A stretch of DNA of 64,000 bases, taken from Ahaetulla prasina (taxonomy: Eukaryota; Chordata; Lepidosauria; Squamata; Colubridae). Each line of letters starts with the position of its first letter. Position 1 is the stretch's first letter. Shown piece by piece: positions 1-24,700 of the stretch. The stretch is taken from assembly GCF_028640845.1 (NCBI RefSeq), contig NC_080541.1, forward strand, positions 35,679,935 through 35,743,934, read 5' to 3'. The notes under the pieces were generated by a model that ran no database searches, was not told the DNA's origin, and saw only the letters and a list, made by a program, of their open reading frames with translations. Both the position numbers and the translations under genes were made by a program.

Positions 1-797
1 ATCTATTCGCATCACTGCTTTAGTAAAACAGCCACCACTTCTCTTAGATGTATCCCCAGGCTGAAAGTATAGTAGGTGTCTTCCTTCTTTGAACTGAATA
101 CCTATTAACAATAAATTTAAAAAGGACCACACAATGCTCTATCTTAATGAAGACAAAAATAGCTGCTTTTCTCAAACCCCTTTCCACTGTTTTCTTTCAA
201 GCAGCTCTCAGGGAGCAGCAATTAACCACATTCCCTTAGAGGATCATAAATTTCAAACAAGAAGTCCATATCTAGCAACACCCCTGATAGTTAATTCATA
301 GTAATATGGTTGGGAACATGCACTTAGTGACGAAAGAATGGAAACACAGTTGTTGGTATGGTACAGTGTCACTCCTGGGGCAGGGTTCAAGTAGGTTGCT
401 TAGGTGAGGGGTAGCATCCCATAGTCAATAGGCTATGTGTGACTTCCCAAACCAAAATTCTGTAGTATAATAATGTGGGTTTGCTTTTTTTTTTTTTTGC
501 TCTTTGCCCTCCCCAAATGTATTACTTCCTGCACATTTTGCAAAAATAAATTTGAAAATGTGTGCATGAAGCCTTATTAGGTTTAACACAAATGTTTTGA
601 TTGTCCCAGCCCAGAAACTCAACCCTTCCATGCAATGGCACCACATCACTGGCTGTGCCCACTGTGACCCTTAAGAGACAAATAAGAAGTAAACAAATAC
701 ATAAATAATCCTCACCTGCCAAAGGACTATTATGCTATGCAGTAGGGCTTTTTAGCTATTGACTTGTTTTTTATAACCTACAGTTGACTGCGTAATA
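1..797. other. CALB1 last intron, no coding sequence seen
   Basis: This stretch lies upstream of the last CALB1 exon and is read as intron because the preceding CALB1 exon, which should encode the end of the sixth EF-hand region, was not found here. It is AT-rich with a short T run near 486-500 and no recognisable exon or structured RNA. Confidence 0.55.
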
Positions 798-1270
798 CTG
801 GTAGTCCTCAACTTACAACCACAATTGAGCCCAAAATTTATGTTGTTAAGTGAGTTTTGCCTTAAATTAGTAATACTGTTGTTAGGTGAATTTGGCTTTC
901 CCGTTGACTTTGCTTGTCAGAAGGTCGCAAAAGGGGATCACATGACTCCGGGACACTGCAACCGTCATAAATGTGATTCAGTTGTCAAGCATCCAAATGT
1001 AAATCACGACCATGGGAATGCTACAATGGTGTGAAAATGGTCATGTCACTTTTTTCAGTGCTGTAACTTCACACAGTCACTAAACAAACTGATAGGGTGT
1101 GTCAATTTTTTCAACTTTCAAACATTAGGAGTGCTCAAAAGTTGTGACATGCCTTGGGAACAGTAAAGATATTTTGGTTACTTTAGTATAATTTAGATGT
1201 GTTTGGTAAATTAATTACATAAATATAACTTTTTAATATTTTGTTTCATTTGTAAATTGAGGACTATCTG
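798..1270. mobile_element. mariner-type miniature element (family M)
   Basis: Non-autonomous DNA element starting ctggtagtcctcaacttaca after a TA and ending gaggactatctg. Related copies lie at 6241, 24984, 36941, 43672 and 46533, sharing phrases such as gtcacatgatc, aagcatccaaat and gcttgtcagaaggt. Family members begin and end with inverted copies of a tagtcctcgactta-like motif next to TA, which fits Tc1/mariner target duplication. It encodes nothing. Confidence 0.7.
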
Positions 1271-1574
1271 CATATTGCACTAAAGCAGGCGTTATAATCT
1301 GCAATAGTTGAATTCATTATAACTATAAAGAAAACAAACAGTAGTTTACTTTAGCACAACACATACACACCATCCCAGAAATACATAATGCTTCTCACAC
1401 TCGCAAACATTTCTAAACCAACTCCTTTCAAACGGCTTGGAATTAACAACTGCGTCTCTTCCCTACCACATCAGTGTAAATGTGAGAAATGCAATTCAAC
1501 ACTACTGGAGGATGTAGTGTTGAGAGGAATAGTATCTAGTGGCTTTAAAATACCTTTTCTTTTTTTAAAAACAG

Positions 1575-1688
1575 GAACTAGATATCAATAACCTTGCAAC
1601 CTACAAGAAGAACATTATGGCCTTGTCTGATGGAGGAAAACTTTACAGAACAGAACTTGCTCTCATCCTCTGCGCTGGTGAAAATTAA
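1575..1688 (+). CDS. CALB1: CALB1 (calbindin-D28k), last coding exon
   Basis: Terminal coding exon of the cytosolic EF-hand calcium buffer calbindin-D28k. It follows an acceptor ending aaacag and reads in phase 0 for 37 codons to TAA, beginning [13 protein letters not shown] and ending [10 protein letters not shown], which matches the known vertebrate C-terminus almost residue for residue. Earlier exons with the EF-hand loops lie to the left of the window. DECR1 comes next on the opposite strand, as in human. The exon is intact. Confidence 0.96.
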   Translation, partial: ELDINNLATYKKNIMALSDGGKLYRTELALILCAGEN

Positions 1689-1944
1689 GAGTCCATCTCT
1701 CATTTCCACTCCAACTAGTAATATATTGTATCTTAAAAAAACAAAAACAAAATTAACTGTGCATTATAAGAGAGTAGGCTTTATTTCTTTTATACTTTGT
1801 AAATTTAAAATCGCATATAGATAATTAGCCAGGTTATGTGGCACATTCTTTTCAGCTTGTTTCTACTATGTTCGTAATGTACAGCTTTTGTAACTAAAGA
1901 GGTTGTCTTAATTTACCCTGGGCCAGTCTGTCAATGCATTTACC

Positions 1945-1950
1945 AATAAA
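1945..1950 (+). terminator. candidate proximal CALB1 poly(A) signal
   Basis: AATAAA hexamer 257 bases after the CALB1 stop codon, in taccaataaacacag. Function is inferred from position. Confidence 0.5.
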
Positions 1951-2254
1951 CACAGCTTTGTTTCTGTGAGACATGGGAGAAGATTTTAACTGAGATTGGT
2001 ATCGGCTAGGTCACCATTAAGCAAATAGATTTTCGGCAATGTCAGAAAGAAACACACATTCAAAATCAGTTTAGGATGAGGGTGGATTTCTTCTTTTTCT
2101 TTTTCCTTCCTTTTCTTCTAAAGGAATGTAGTACATGGGTAAGAGGGAGGCTGTTGGGATCCACCAGAATCGTGTGGTGGCATCATCTTCTAGAAAGTGA
2201 TTTTTGTCAAGTGTACTATAAGTCAATCAGTCCAAAAAGACTAGTCACCTCTTT

Positions 2255-2366
2255 CATGGGTATCAAACTCATTGCAATCACATGACTTTTTTCTCCTTTG
2301 CGGAGCTGGGGTGGGCATAGCCTGTGTGTGACATCCAGACCATAGACTGCTAGTTTGACACCCCTG
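2255..2366. mobile_element. hAT miniature element (family B), degraded ends
   Basis: Inverted ends catgggtatcaaactc and gctagtttgacacccctg match those of the copy at 25638-25781. No clear 8-bp target duplication is visible, so the ends may have decayed. Confidence 0.6.
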
Positions 2367-2380
2367 TTCTAGGAGATATC

Positions 2381-2516
2381 CAGTGGTGGGATTCAGCCAG
2401 TTCGCACCACTTCGGGAGAACCGGCTGTTAACTTTCTGAGCAGTTTGGCAAACAGATTGTTGGAAGAAATCATCAGGGCAGAAACCGATTGTTAAATAAC
2501 GTGAATCCCACCACTG
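2381..2516. mobile_element. hAT miniature element (family C) with 8-bp target duplication
   Basis: Terminal inverted repeats cagtggtgggattca and tgaatcccaccactg are perfect over 15 bases. The element is flanked on both sides by gagatatc (2373-2380 and 2517-2524), the 8-bp target duplication typical of hAT transposition. At 136 bp it has no coding capacity. Confidence 0.9.
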
Positions 2517-2834
2517 GAGATATCCCATATCTAAATATATCTGAAAACACTATGAAATGTTTTAAGAAGTTCATTATTAGCAAACCAGTTTCAGTCGAGA
2601 AAGGATTTGGGCATAGACACATCAGCAGTGCATTAGTTTACTATGATCACGTCAACTTCCAATATGTTATAAATGTCTTGCTCTCCAGCTTCCTTAAATT
2701 CACTACCAAGGTCAACAGAGGCTCTGGATGTGAAGGTGCTGAACTTCCTGAGTTTTTAAGTTTCCTTGTTGCCTGGCAAGAACAACATTGTATTTTTACT
2801 GGACAAATGGCATATTTCTTATCAGTTAAAAATC

Positions 2835-2840
2835 AATAAA
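2835..2840 (+). terminator. candidate distal CALB1 poly(A) signal
   Basis: AATAAA in aatcaataaacaaat, about 1.15 kb after the CALB1 stop. It is the better match to the long 3' UTR known for this gene, but that is inference. Confidence 0.5.
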
Positions 2841-5041
2841 CAAATTTGCCTCATATTTTACTTTCAATCGTTAGCATTTGTAAATGCTGTTATGTCAGAG
2901 AATGTCAGTCCATTTTTCTAAAACTATTTCCATATTTTGCATAATATAACTCTTGCAAACTGCTGTTTTTACATCATTCTGTGTAATCTATAATTAAATT
3001 TAATATGCTAATATACTAGTACACAATTTGTTTGATATTCTGTTTTATCAGATAATAATAAAGGATACACAATCACACAGATCAATTGACAACCCAGCTA
3101 ATTTTCCAACTTTAGCAAATCCTCCAATTACCACAAGAAATAGTCAATTTATCTCCTAATTTTTATAAGTGGTTGAGACATATTCAAAGCAAATAAAATT
3201 GCTTTATCATCCATGTACTGTACCTAACCTAGAAATGAAGGAGCACAGAAAACCATGTGTCTGACTCATACCTACATCACAAATTCCATTTAATTATTTT
3301 GGGTAGAATTTTGTCGTTTAGTTGTAACAATCCAATAAAACAATCCAATAAAAATACACTGTACTACCTGTTTACCGCAAAAGGAAGCTATAGAGGCTGA
3401 CTCTCAATCATATCAATTTAAATGGCATTATATAAAACATTAAAAATATTGTTTATCAAATCTTCATACATTCATTTATTTTAATTGATTTGGGGAAACT
3501 ATTTCATTGGTCTAAAATTTATTCACTGCTTCCACTTCCAAACAAACGTGATAATATTCCCAAGTCTGTATTAATGTTGATTTAACTTGTGATGCATCTA
3601 TTTTATTACTGTATACTTTCTTGATCAATCTATTCCTTTATATTTTCAAAGAGTTACTTAATATAAGGTTGCAATTTTTCCTACCATATGACTAGAATGT
3701 ACATTTCACTGATACAAATGAGATCCAATTAGCAAGTGCTTGTATATATATTTTTTAATTTGTACTACCATTATGAGTGTTTCTTCATCAGAAAAGTTAC
3801 TGCATCAAGGTTACTGCTTAATTGGGTCAGAAGGCTCGTGTCTTAATTCTACTTCAAGCATTAACCATTTAAACAATGGTAACTTGTATGGGCTGTTGCA
3901 TGTTCAAAGGACGTGCATACTATTTCAGCAGTAGGCAGCTTCATATGGTTATGGGACTGTTTTAACTATTAGCATTTAGGAATACTGTAAAGAGATAAAG
4001 TTACAGTGAAATCATTTAGCTAACTGGAAATTATATCATACATCAGTAAGTCACTTGATATATAATTATGGCTTTTGAAAAAGCTAGTCTTACAGGATAT
4101 ACCTTTTATTTACCATGGTAGATATTTATTCACTCAGGATCAATATTCCTATTGATCAAAATATCAATCTTGAGTGACTCAAATATTACTCAAGATGAAC
4201 CTATAATTAAGCATCTAAATATACATGCCCTAATTTTTGTTAATACTGTGTAGCTACAAAGCCCACTGGCATTTAATAAGAGCAGCTGCTGTGAATCTTC
4301 AGAAATTAGGCCAATTCATATTAATTACCAATTCATATTAGTATATTTTATAATAAATTAAAGCACAAGAGTGCATGTTATATCTTGCTGGATGTTCCCT
4401 CCCGACTCTTTACATGAAAGAAATCTTTATTCTATGAATGTGATTATCTCAAAGTGGAGTTGAAAATGTAAAGGTAACAGTGATACATTGTATACCATGA
4501 GCTTTGATATCATCATCTCTCTAGACTTTTTCAACTTCACTGCTTTTCTTCAGTGTCAAAGGAACACATTATCATATTCATAAAACAAAATAAATTATGT
4601 TCTCAAGAATGATCCTAGCACCATTAGTTTTCCTTTATGTCGACGTCATCCAAGGAAAACACTACAGCTTAGTGATAGAAATCATTTTCAGGCAATTTTT
4701 CAAGATCTAGCAGATAGGGCTGAGAGATTCCTGACTGAATCCTGGAGACCTTTTTATAATAAAGGGGATACATTGGTGGTCTTTAAACATGTTTATCTCC
4801 ATTTCTGGCCATGGTGATTACAAGTGACGGAAACTGCCATATGACAACACAAGAAAGGCCGTATGTTTCTCCCTTATTTAGACAGTGCCAAGCTAGACAA
4901 AACATGTCTACTCTGAGGATGGATTTTCACATATTTTATTTGGATTACAGAATTAATGTATTTCTGGCTTTATGCAGTACAGGTTTATTAAATTACACCC
5001 CCTCCCAATCAAGTGGATTAGCACAAATTAATAAACTATAG
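2841..5041. other. AT-rich intergenic DNA
   Basis: No exon, RNA gene or clear transposable element was recognised between the CALB1 3' end and the element at 5042. An imperfect palindrome around 4122-4195 (cactcaggat against atcttgagtg) may be an old miniature element. Confidence 0.5.
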
Positions 5042-5162
5042 CAGGGATCTGCAAACTTGGCTCTTTTAAGACTTGTGGACTTTACCTCACAGCTTTGCTG
5101 GCTGAGGAACTCTGGGAGTTGAAGTCCACAAGTCTTAAAACAGCCAAGTTTGCAGACCCCTG
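5042..5162. mobile_element. palindromic hAT miniature element (family A) with perfect target duplication
   Basis: The element runs from cagggatctgcaaacttgg to ccaagtttgcagacccctg and folds on itself through gacttgtggact and agtccacaagtc. Direct repeats aactatag at 5034-5041 and 5163-5170 are a perfect 8-bp hAT-type target duplication. Other family A copies lie at 14311, 22171, 22326, 22490, 35283 and 37326. Confidence 0.92.
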
Positions 5163-5170
5163 AACTATAG

Positions 5171-6240
5171 CAATCCGAATAAAATTAAAGAGAATGTGAA
5201 AATGCCACCTCCAACTGACCTTAAGAATGTGGTCCAAATTCAGTATAGTGTATAATAGTTTCAGATTTCTTTTACGGATTATTTGATTTACTGTATACAA
5301 TGTGGTGTTAATTATTGAGAACTGAATTTTATCCCACCTAACTGCATTGTTCTTAGAAGTCTGTGACAAAATTAGAATTTAGCAGTTGTGCATTAAGCAG
5401 ACGCCAACAAACATATCAGATTTCGGGGCCATCCAGTTTATCCCCAATGTCCTAAATGCCAAGTTGGAATGAAGGGACTGTCATTCCTGTAACTTCCAAA
5501 AGGTGATCGTATTAAATGCTTCTGCCAACAGTTGCAAAAAAAATTTCAGTTCAAGGATGCATTCCAATAATTGCCAGCATCAAAAAATTGGAACAGTATC
5601 AACTCAAGTTGGCATGTGAATTTCATTCATTGCATCAGTGATATCTGCTGGTATTTTCAAATGAAGGAGTATGTGATACAAACTGTCAAATATTGTCAGG
5701 TTTCTATAACTAGAATATTGTGTTATGGTTCCCTCTGGTGGACGCTGCTCCTTCCAATATTGTCAACATAAGATCAAAATATGGTTAGAAGTTTCAATTT
5801 CTATACTAAATGTAGAAGCATTCTGATTTAATTTCTGCCTCTTCTTCAATTCCTTTATTAAATGGCAAAATTTTTCTTTTATGTAGACTGCAGCATGATG
5901 CTTCCTATAGCCCAAGCAAATATATCTTTATTTTTCTTCATTGTAGAACGTATGTTTCACAGTGTATTTTTAAAAATGTTTTCTTACCAATGCTGCAGCT
6001 ACAATAATTTTATATATTATCATTGTAATTCAAGTACAATTCCTTCAGAATCATGCACACCTGTCTGATTTTCGCTTAACATGAATGTAGACTGAAAAGA
6101 TAGTGCCCTATCTCACAAGCCTAATATTAAATGGTAATATTTCTACAGAGGCAACTCCCATTCTTAAGATACTAGACAATTCAAACAAGTAAAAAATCCA
6201 TTTGTTACTCAAGATAGACTACTGACCATAAACAATAATA
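5171..6240. other. intergenic DNA, nothing coding seen
   Basis: AT-rich DNA between the CALB1 and DECR1 3' ends. The phrase ccctctggtggacgctg near 5731 loosely resembles a CTCF core but is not called as a site. Confidence 0.4.
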
Positions 6241-6654
6241 CAGTCTTCCACTTACGACTGTTCATTTAACAATGTTTCAAAGTTACAATGGCTTTGGAAG
6301 TGAGTGATGACCTATACTCAAAACTTACAACTGTTGTACCACTCCTCCAATCACATGACCGCAATACAGACACTTGTCAACCGGCTTACATTTATGACCG
6401 GTTGCAGCACCTTGTGGTCTAGTGATCAAGATTTGTGACCGTTTTTGATGATTTCTGGCAAAACAACAACCCCCCCCCAACCCTTTGGGGAAGCTGGGTT
6501 CGCTTAACAGCATGATTTGATTAATGACTGCAGTGATTAGTTTAATGCCTGTCTAAAAGTTGTCATAAGATCCGGTCCAGCTTGACTTACAACCTCAACA
6601 ACTTATAATGAAAATTCTGGGCCCAATTGTGATTGTTAAGTCGAGGACTTCTTG
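6241..6654. mobile_element. mariner-type miniature element (family M)
   Basis: Bounded by TA on both sides (before 6241 and at 6655-6656), starting cagtcttccacttacga and ending gttaagtcgaggacttcttg. A run of nine C lies inside, near 6470. It is 140 bp downstream of the DECR1 poly(A) signal, in the direction of DECR1 transcription. Confidence 0.75.
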
Positions 6655-6794
6655 TAAAGAAAAAGGAACTATGAATGTATTAACATTTAGTAATTTGTGT
6701 ATGTCTGTTAAAATATTGCCTACAAAGAATGCAACATCAGAGTTTGTGAATGTAAAACACATGGACATACAGATAATCATCAGCAGCGGTGCAT

Positions 6795-6800
6795 TTTATT
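6795..6800 (-). terminator. DECR1: DECR1 poly(A) signal
   Basis: AATAAA on the minus strand (tttatt on plus), 58 bases beyond the DECR1 stop codon. It implies a very short 3' UTR. Confidence 0.7.
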
Positions 6801-6858
6801 GCTAGAATACACAAAATTTTAGAAAGACGCTATATAAAAAGTCACATGAAAATATAAA

Positions 6859-20984
<14,126 letters not shown>

Positions 20985-21703
20985 CTTTCCCTCTCCGGTG
21001 GCGCTTCGGAAACGCCTCCCCCTCTCTGCAGTCTAAGAGACCGCGGGGATGGGGCCGCGGGGCGGGGCTTGGCAGGAAGCCCCGCCCTCCCCCGCCCATC
21101 TTTTGCGGAGAACAGCAAGCCACGCCCCTCCCGAAAGGCGAACTTGCTCCTATTAGAAACTTAATACTTCGCTTAACTTTTAGTGCAGTTTTATCGCCGC
21201 GTTGAGCAAAGTACCCCGCAATTCTGCCAACTTCACGTGCAGTGAGATAAAGGCCGGTTTACAATTGTTAAAATATTTAAAAAATAAAAACAAATACAAA
21301 AAAGAAACCAACCCAGAATAAACTAACCCCAAAATAAATAAATACAAAAATAATAAAATAATAAACACAAAATAAAAATAAGCTAACCCCAGAATAATAA
21401 ACTTCCTCAAATCTATTTCGATTCCTGATTCCTTCAGAAGTCGAAGTAGGAGTTTACTTTTTCATTGATTTGCCTTTCTTCCTGGGAAATATCTTTTTTT
21501 TAACCAATGACGTTCCTGGCACGGTAAGAAACCTTTTCCTCTCGCTGCCCGTAGATGGCGCTGATCGCTCTTTCCGGGTTTTTCCGACCAAGAGATAAAC
21601 TGCGCGCAGGCGCACTCTTCTTTTCTGCCTCCTGGGCGAAAGGCTTGGGGGCCCTTTTCTTGACTAGGGGGAGCGGCACCCTCGATTCTTCTCTAGGGTT
21701 AGG
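20985..21703. promoter_or_regulatory. divergent DECR1/NBN promoter region
   Basis: Only 719 bp separate the two start codons, so both 5' UTRs and promoters must fit here. Visible elements: GC boxes near DECR1 (21059-21100), an E-box cacgtg at 21234-21239, an A-rich AT block (21260-21410), and ccaatgacgt at 21504-21513 near NBN (CCAAT overlapping a CRE-like TGACGT). Binding is inferred from motifs. Confidence 0.75.
21504..21513 (+). promoter_or_regulatory. CCAAT box fused to CRE-like motif
   Basis: ccaatgacgt joins an NF-Y type CCAAT to TGACGT, 191 bases upstream of the NBN ATG. Motif-level evidence only. Confidence 0.45.
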
Positions 21704-21740
21704 ATGTGGAAACTGTGCCCGGCCGATGAGACCGGAGGAG
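21704..21740 (+). CDS. NBN: NBN exon 1
   Basis: 37 bp, [12 protein letters not shown] plus one base of Gly13, before GTAAGC. The start matches human MWKLLPA. It sits in a second CpG-rich patch (about 21500-21760). Confidence 0.95.
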
Positions 21741-24700
21741 GTAAGCAAGAACACTAAGCGGGTGGGGGTGGGGTGGGGGAAAGGTAAAGTAAATAAATCT
21801 AGACTGCAACACTCCGGATTATCCTTACGTGGCAGGACAAGAGAAAATGTGGTGACTGCTTTTGGTACCATTTAATGGTCTGCCAGACTTTTGCGGGTCA
21901 GATTGCTCGTATGACACGAGTTTTCATATGTGGAATGGACTTCTTCCGGCTTGGTGCCTGTTTACTCTGCTGCGTTCTCTGTTGTCAAATTATTCTCCAA
22001 AGCACCAGAGGGACGGACAAGAAACAATGGTTGGAAACTAATCAAAGAGGGGAAGCAACCTGGAATTAAGGAGAAACTTCCTAACAGTGAGGACAATTAA
22101 CCAGTGGAACAGCTTGCCTCCAGAAATCGTGGGTGCTTCATCACTGGAGGTTTTTAAGAAGAGTCTAGACCAGGGGTCTCCAACCTTGGTCCCTTTAAGA
22201 CTTGTGGACTTCAACTCCCAGAGTTCCTCAGCCAGCTTTGCTGGCTGAGGGACTCTGGGAGTTGAAGTCCACAAGTCTTAAAGGGACCAAGGTTGGAGAC
22301 CCCTGGTCTAAACCAAAAGACTTCAAGCATAGCTGTTGGAGAATTCTGGGACTTGAAGTCCACAAGTCTTAAAGCTGCCAAGTTTGAAGACCTCTGAACT
22401 GGCCAGTCACCTATCTGAAATGGTATAGGTTCTCCTGCTTGAGGAGGGGGCTGGACACGAAGACCTCCAAGGTCTTTTCCAGCTCATTTTAGATGGATGG
22501 ACTTCAACTCCCAGAATTCTCCTGCCAGCTTTGCTTTGCCTTGCTGGCTTGGGAATTCTGGGAGTTGAAGTCCATCCCCCCTTAAAATTGTCACGGTTGA
22601 GAAACACTGCTATGGACATCAACTCCTAGAATTCCCTAACCATCCAGCATGCATGAAACATTCTACTTAGATGAATTTAGCAAGTTGGGTGGATGAAGAA
22701 ACTGAAGTAGCGAGTTGAAGTTCAGACTTGTACACCTAAAGTCAGCAAATCAAATTTATTTTGAAATACACTTCAATGGAGTGCACTCTCCTTAATCCTG
22801 GGCATGGATTATGTGAGAAAGGAGTATACGTGTGGATGTGCTCCCGTGCCTACTTTTGGGAAATAATGCAACAACTTTAAAAATGATCTAGATTAATGGT
22901 CACTCAGAAGTAGAGAGTATGATATAGAAATAGAGGGCCTTGCATTGTTGGAGTAGTTAGCCACAAAAGAAATTTCAGTTTAAGTTGTGAGATATTGGAT
23001 TATGATTCCCCCAGCAAAATAACTTAAGTATTTATATGGCAGTGCAAAGTAAACTATCAGTGATTGCCACTTTGAAGATAGGAACAGAGAATTTGGGGCA
23101 CATGAAATATGTCCCCACTGATATTATTATTACTAGATTTGTCTTTTATGCGTGTAACATTGAATATGACCATTTCCTAAAATCTGTCTAGTAATCCATC
23201 CATTAGTTCAAAAGAAATAGGCTGAGCTTGCCAAATGGTTGCTAATTTGTGGCTCACTCAGGAGTGTTAAACTTGCAGCCCACAGGCCAGATGCATCACA
23301 CCCTGGCCATGTCCATCCCCAGTTTAAAATTGCGACACATCAAGTGACGGCAACATGACACTGGGAGTTTGACAGTAGGCTGCAGCTGTCAATGGGGACT
23401 TTAGTTTTAGCAACTGTATAGTGACAATGGGGACTTTAGGAGTCCGCCCAAACAATAGTTCTCTTTTTTCTGAAAAAATACAGTCCTATTTTTCAAACTC
23501 ATAAATAAAATTTATCCTGACATATATTTTCAATCTTTTTTCCTCTACCATTTTTGAAAGAACAACTACGCACCAGTAGAATTATTCTAGTTTAATAAGC
23601 ATATAGGTGAATTAATCTTTTGTATATGGAACCATTTTGTTCTTCTTTTTGTATAAGTGGGGAAAGAAAGTAGGAAACTATAGTTAGCTCTGTACAGTAA
23701 GTAAAGTCAAGCTTGACTCCTGGTAACTTTATGGACAAGTCCATGCTTTGGGAAATAATATGGAAGTGATTTTTCACTGATGTCTGGGATTGGTGGAGGG
23801 ATTTTCCAGTTTTAATTTTTCACTTTCAATCTAGGGATCACCTACTGGTCTTCCATCCAAGTACCAATTAAATACTTACAGTATCTTTTTGAGATCAGTC
23901 AAGTTCATTTAGGTGGTTCTCAGCCTAGCTGGGCGATCCAGTGAAGGCTACCTGGCAACTGCTTGCAGGGATCCCTTCCATATTTACACTTGTGTTCTGG
24001 AATTTTCTCCCTCTGAGAGGCTTCCTATACCACCTTTAGCTCCATCATTTTTAAAATGAATATGTTAAATTTGTTCTTATGTGTTAAGACGTATTTAATT
24101 AGGCATAGTTTATTATTGTATGCTCCAAAATGGCTTGGGATAGTAGAAAATAAGAAACATTATATAAAACAATTAGATACAACAATTTCAAAAACTGAAC
24201 CTTTTATTACAATCTTGTTCAATGAGATATCAAACTATAGTTGATAAATATATGCATATTCAATGAAACGTTAAAATTTGCCTTTATTTAGTTTCAGTCT
24301 TTTAGTAATTTCACACTGTACGTTCTTACAATGAATGTTTTTGTTGCTTATGACCATTCTTAAAACTAACATTTTTCTTTAATTTCAGGATCGTCGTATC
24401 GGTTTCTAGTTGGTGTTGAGTATGTTGTTGGACGAAAGAATTGTGGAATTTTAATTCAAAATGATCAGTCAATCAGCCGAAGTCATGCAGTTTTTACAGT
24501 TAATCATCCCCAAGTGAATCTTGTAAGTATCATATTCCTAAATTTTCTGCCAAATGTGTCCTGGGCAGTTATACACTATATAAAAGCATGTTTTTTTTAA
24601 ATTGAACATTTGTTGACTTGGAACAAATCGTATTAAATGCATCCTGATGGCATTATAGAAAATATACAAATCATGTAATTTGGATCTGAAACCACTGACA

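Larger units (their letters stand above)
1689..2840 (+). other. CALB1: probable CALB1 3' UTR
   Basis: Sequence after the CALB1 stop. AATAAA polyadenylation signals occur at 1945-1950 and 2835-2840, so a short and a long 3' end are possible. If the distal site is used, the UTR carries two hAT miniature elements (2255-2366 and 2381-2516). Transcript extent is inferred from the signals only. Confidence 0.5.
21994..22487 (+). mobile_element. CR1 LINE 3' end, split by two hAT elements
   Basis: In NBN intron 1. The left part reads like the end of CR1 ORF2 ([18 protein letters not shown], compare 34441-34640); the right part (22397-22487) holds the CR1 3' UTR motif ggctggacacgaagacctcc. Family A hAT elements at 22171-22305 and about 22326-22395 separate them. 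Confidence 0.75.

Noticed and set aside
5721..5760. CTCF-like ccctctggtgg between CALB1 and DECR1
   Set aside because: Partial match only; such motifs occur by chance and nothing else supports it.
21500..21875. Open frames of over 100 codons on both strands at the NBN 5' end
   Set aside because: They come from GC-rich promoter sequence; the true NBN frame starts at 21704 and splices at 21740.
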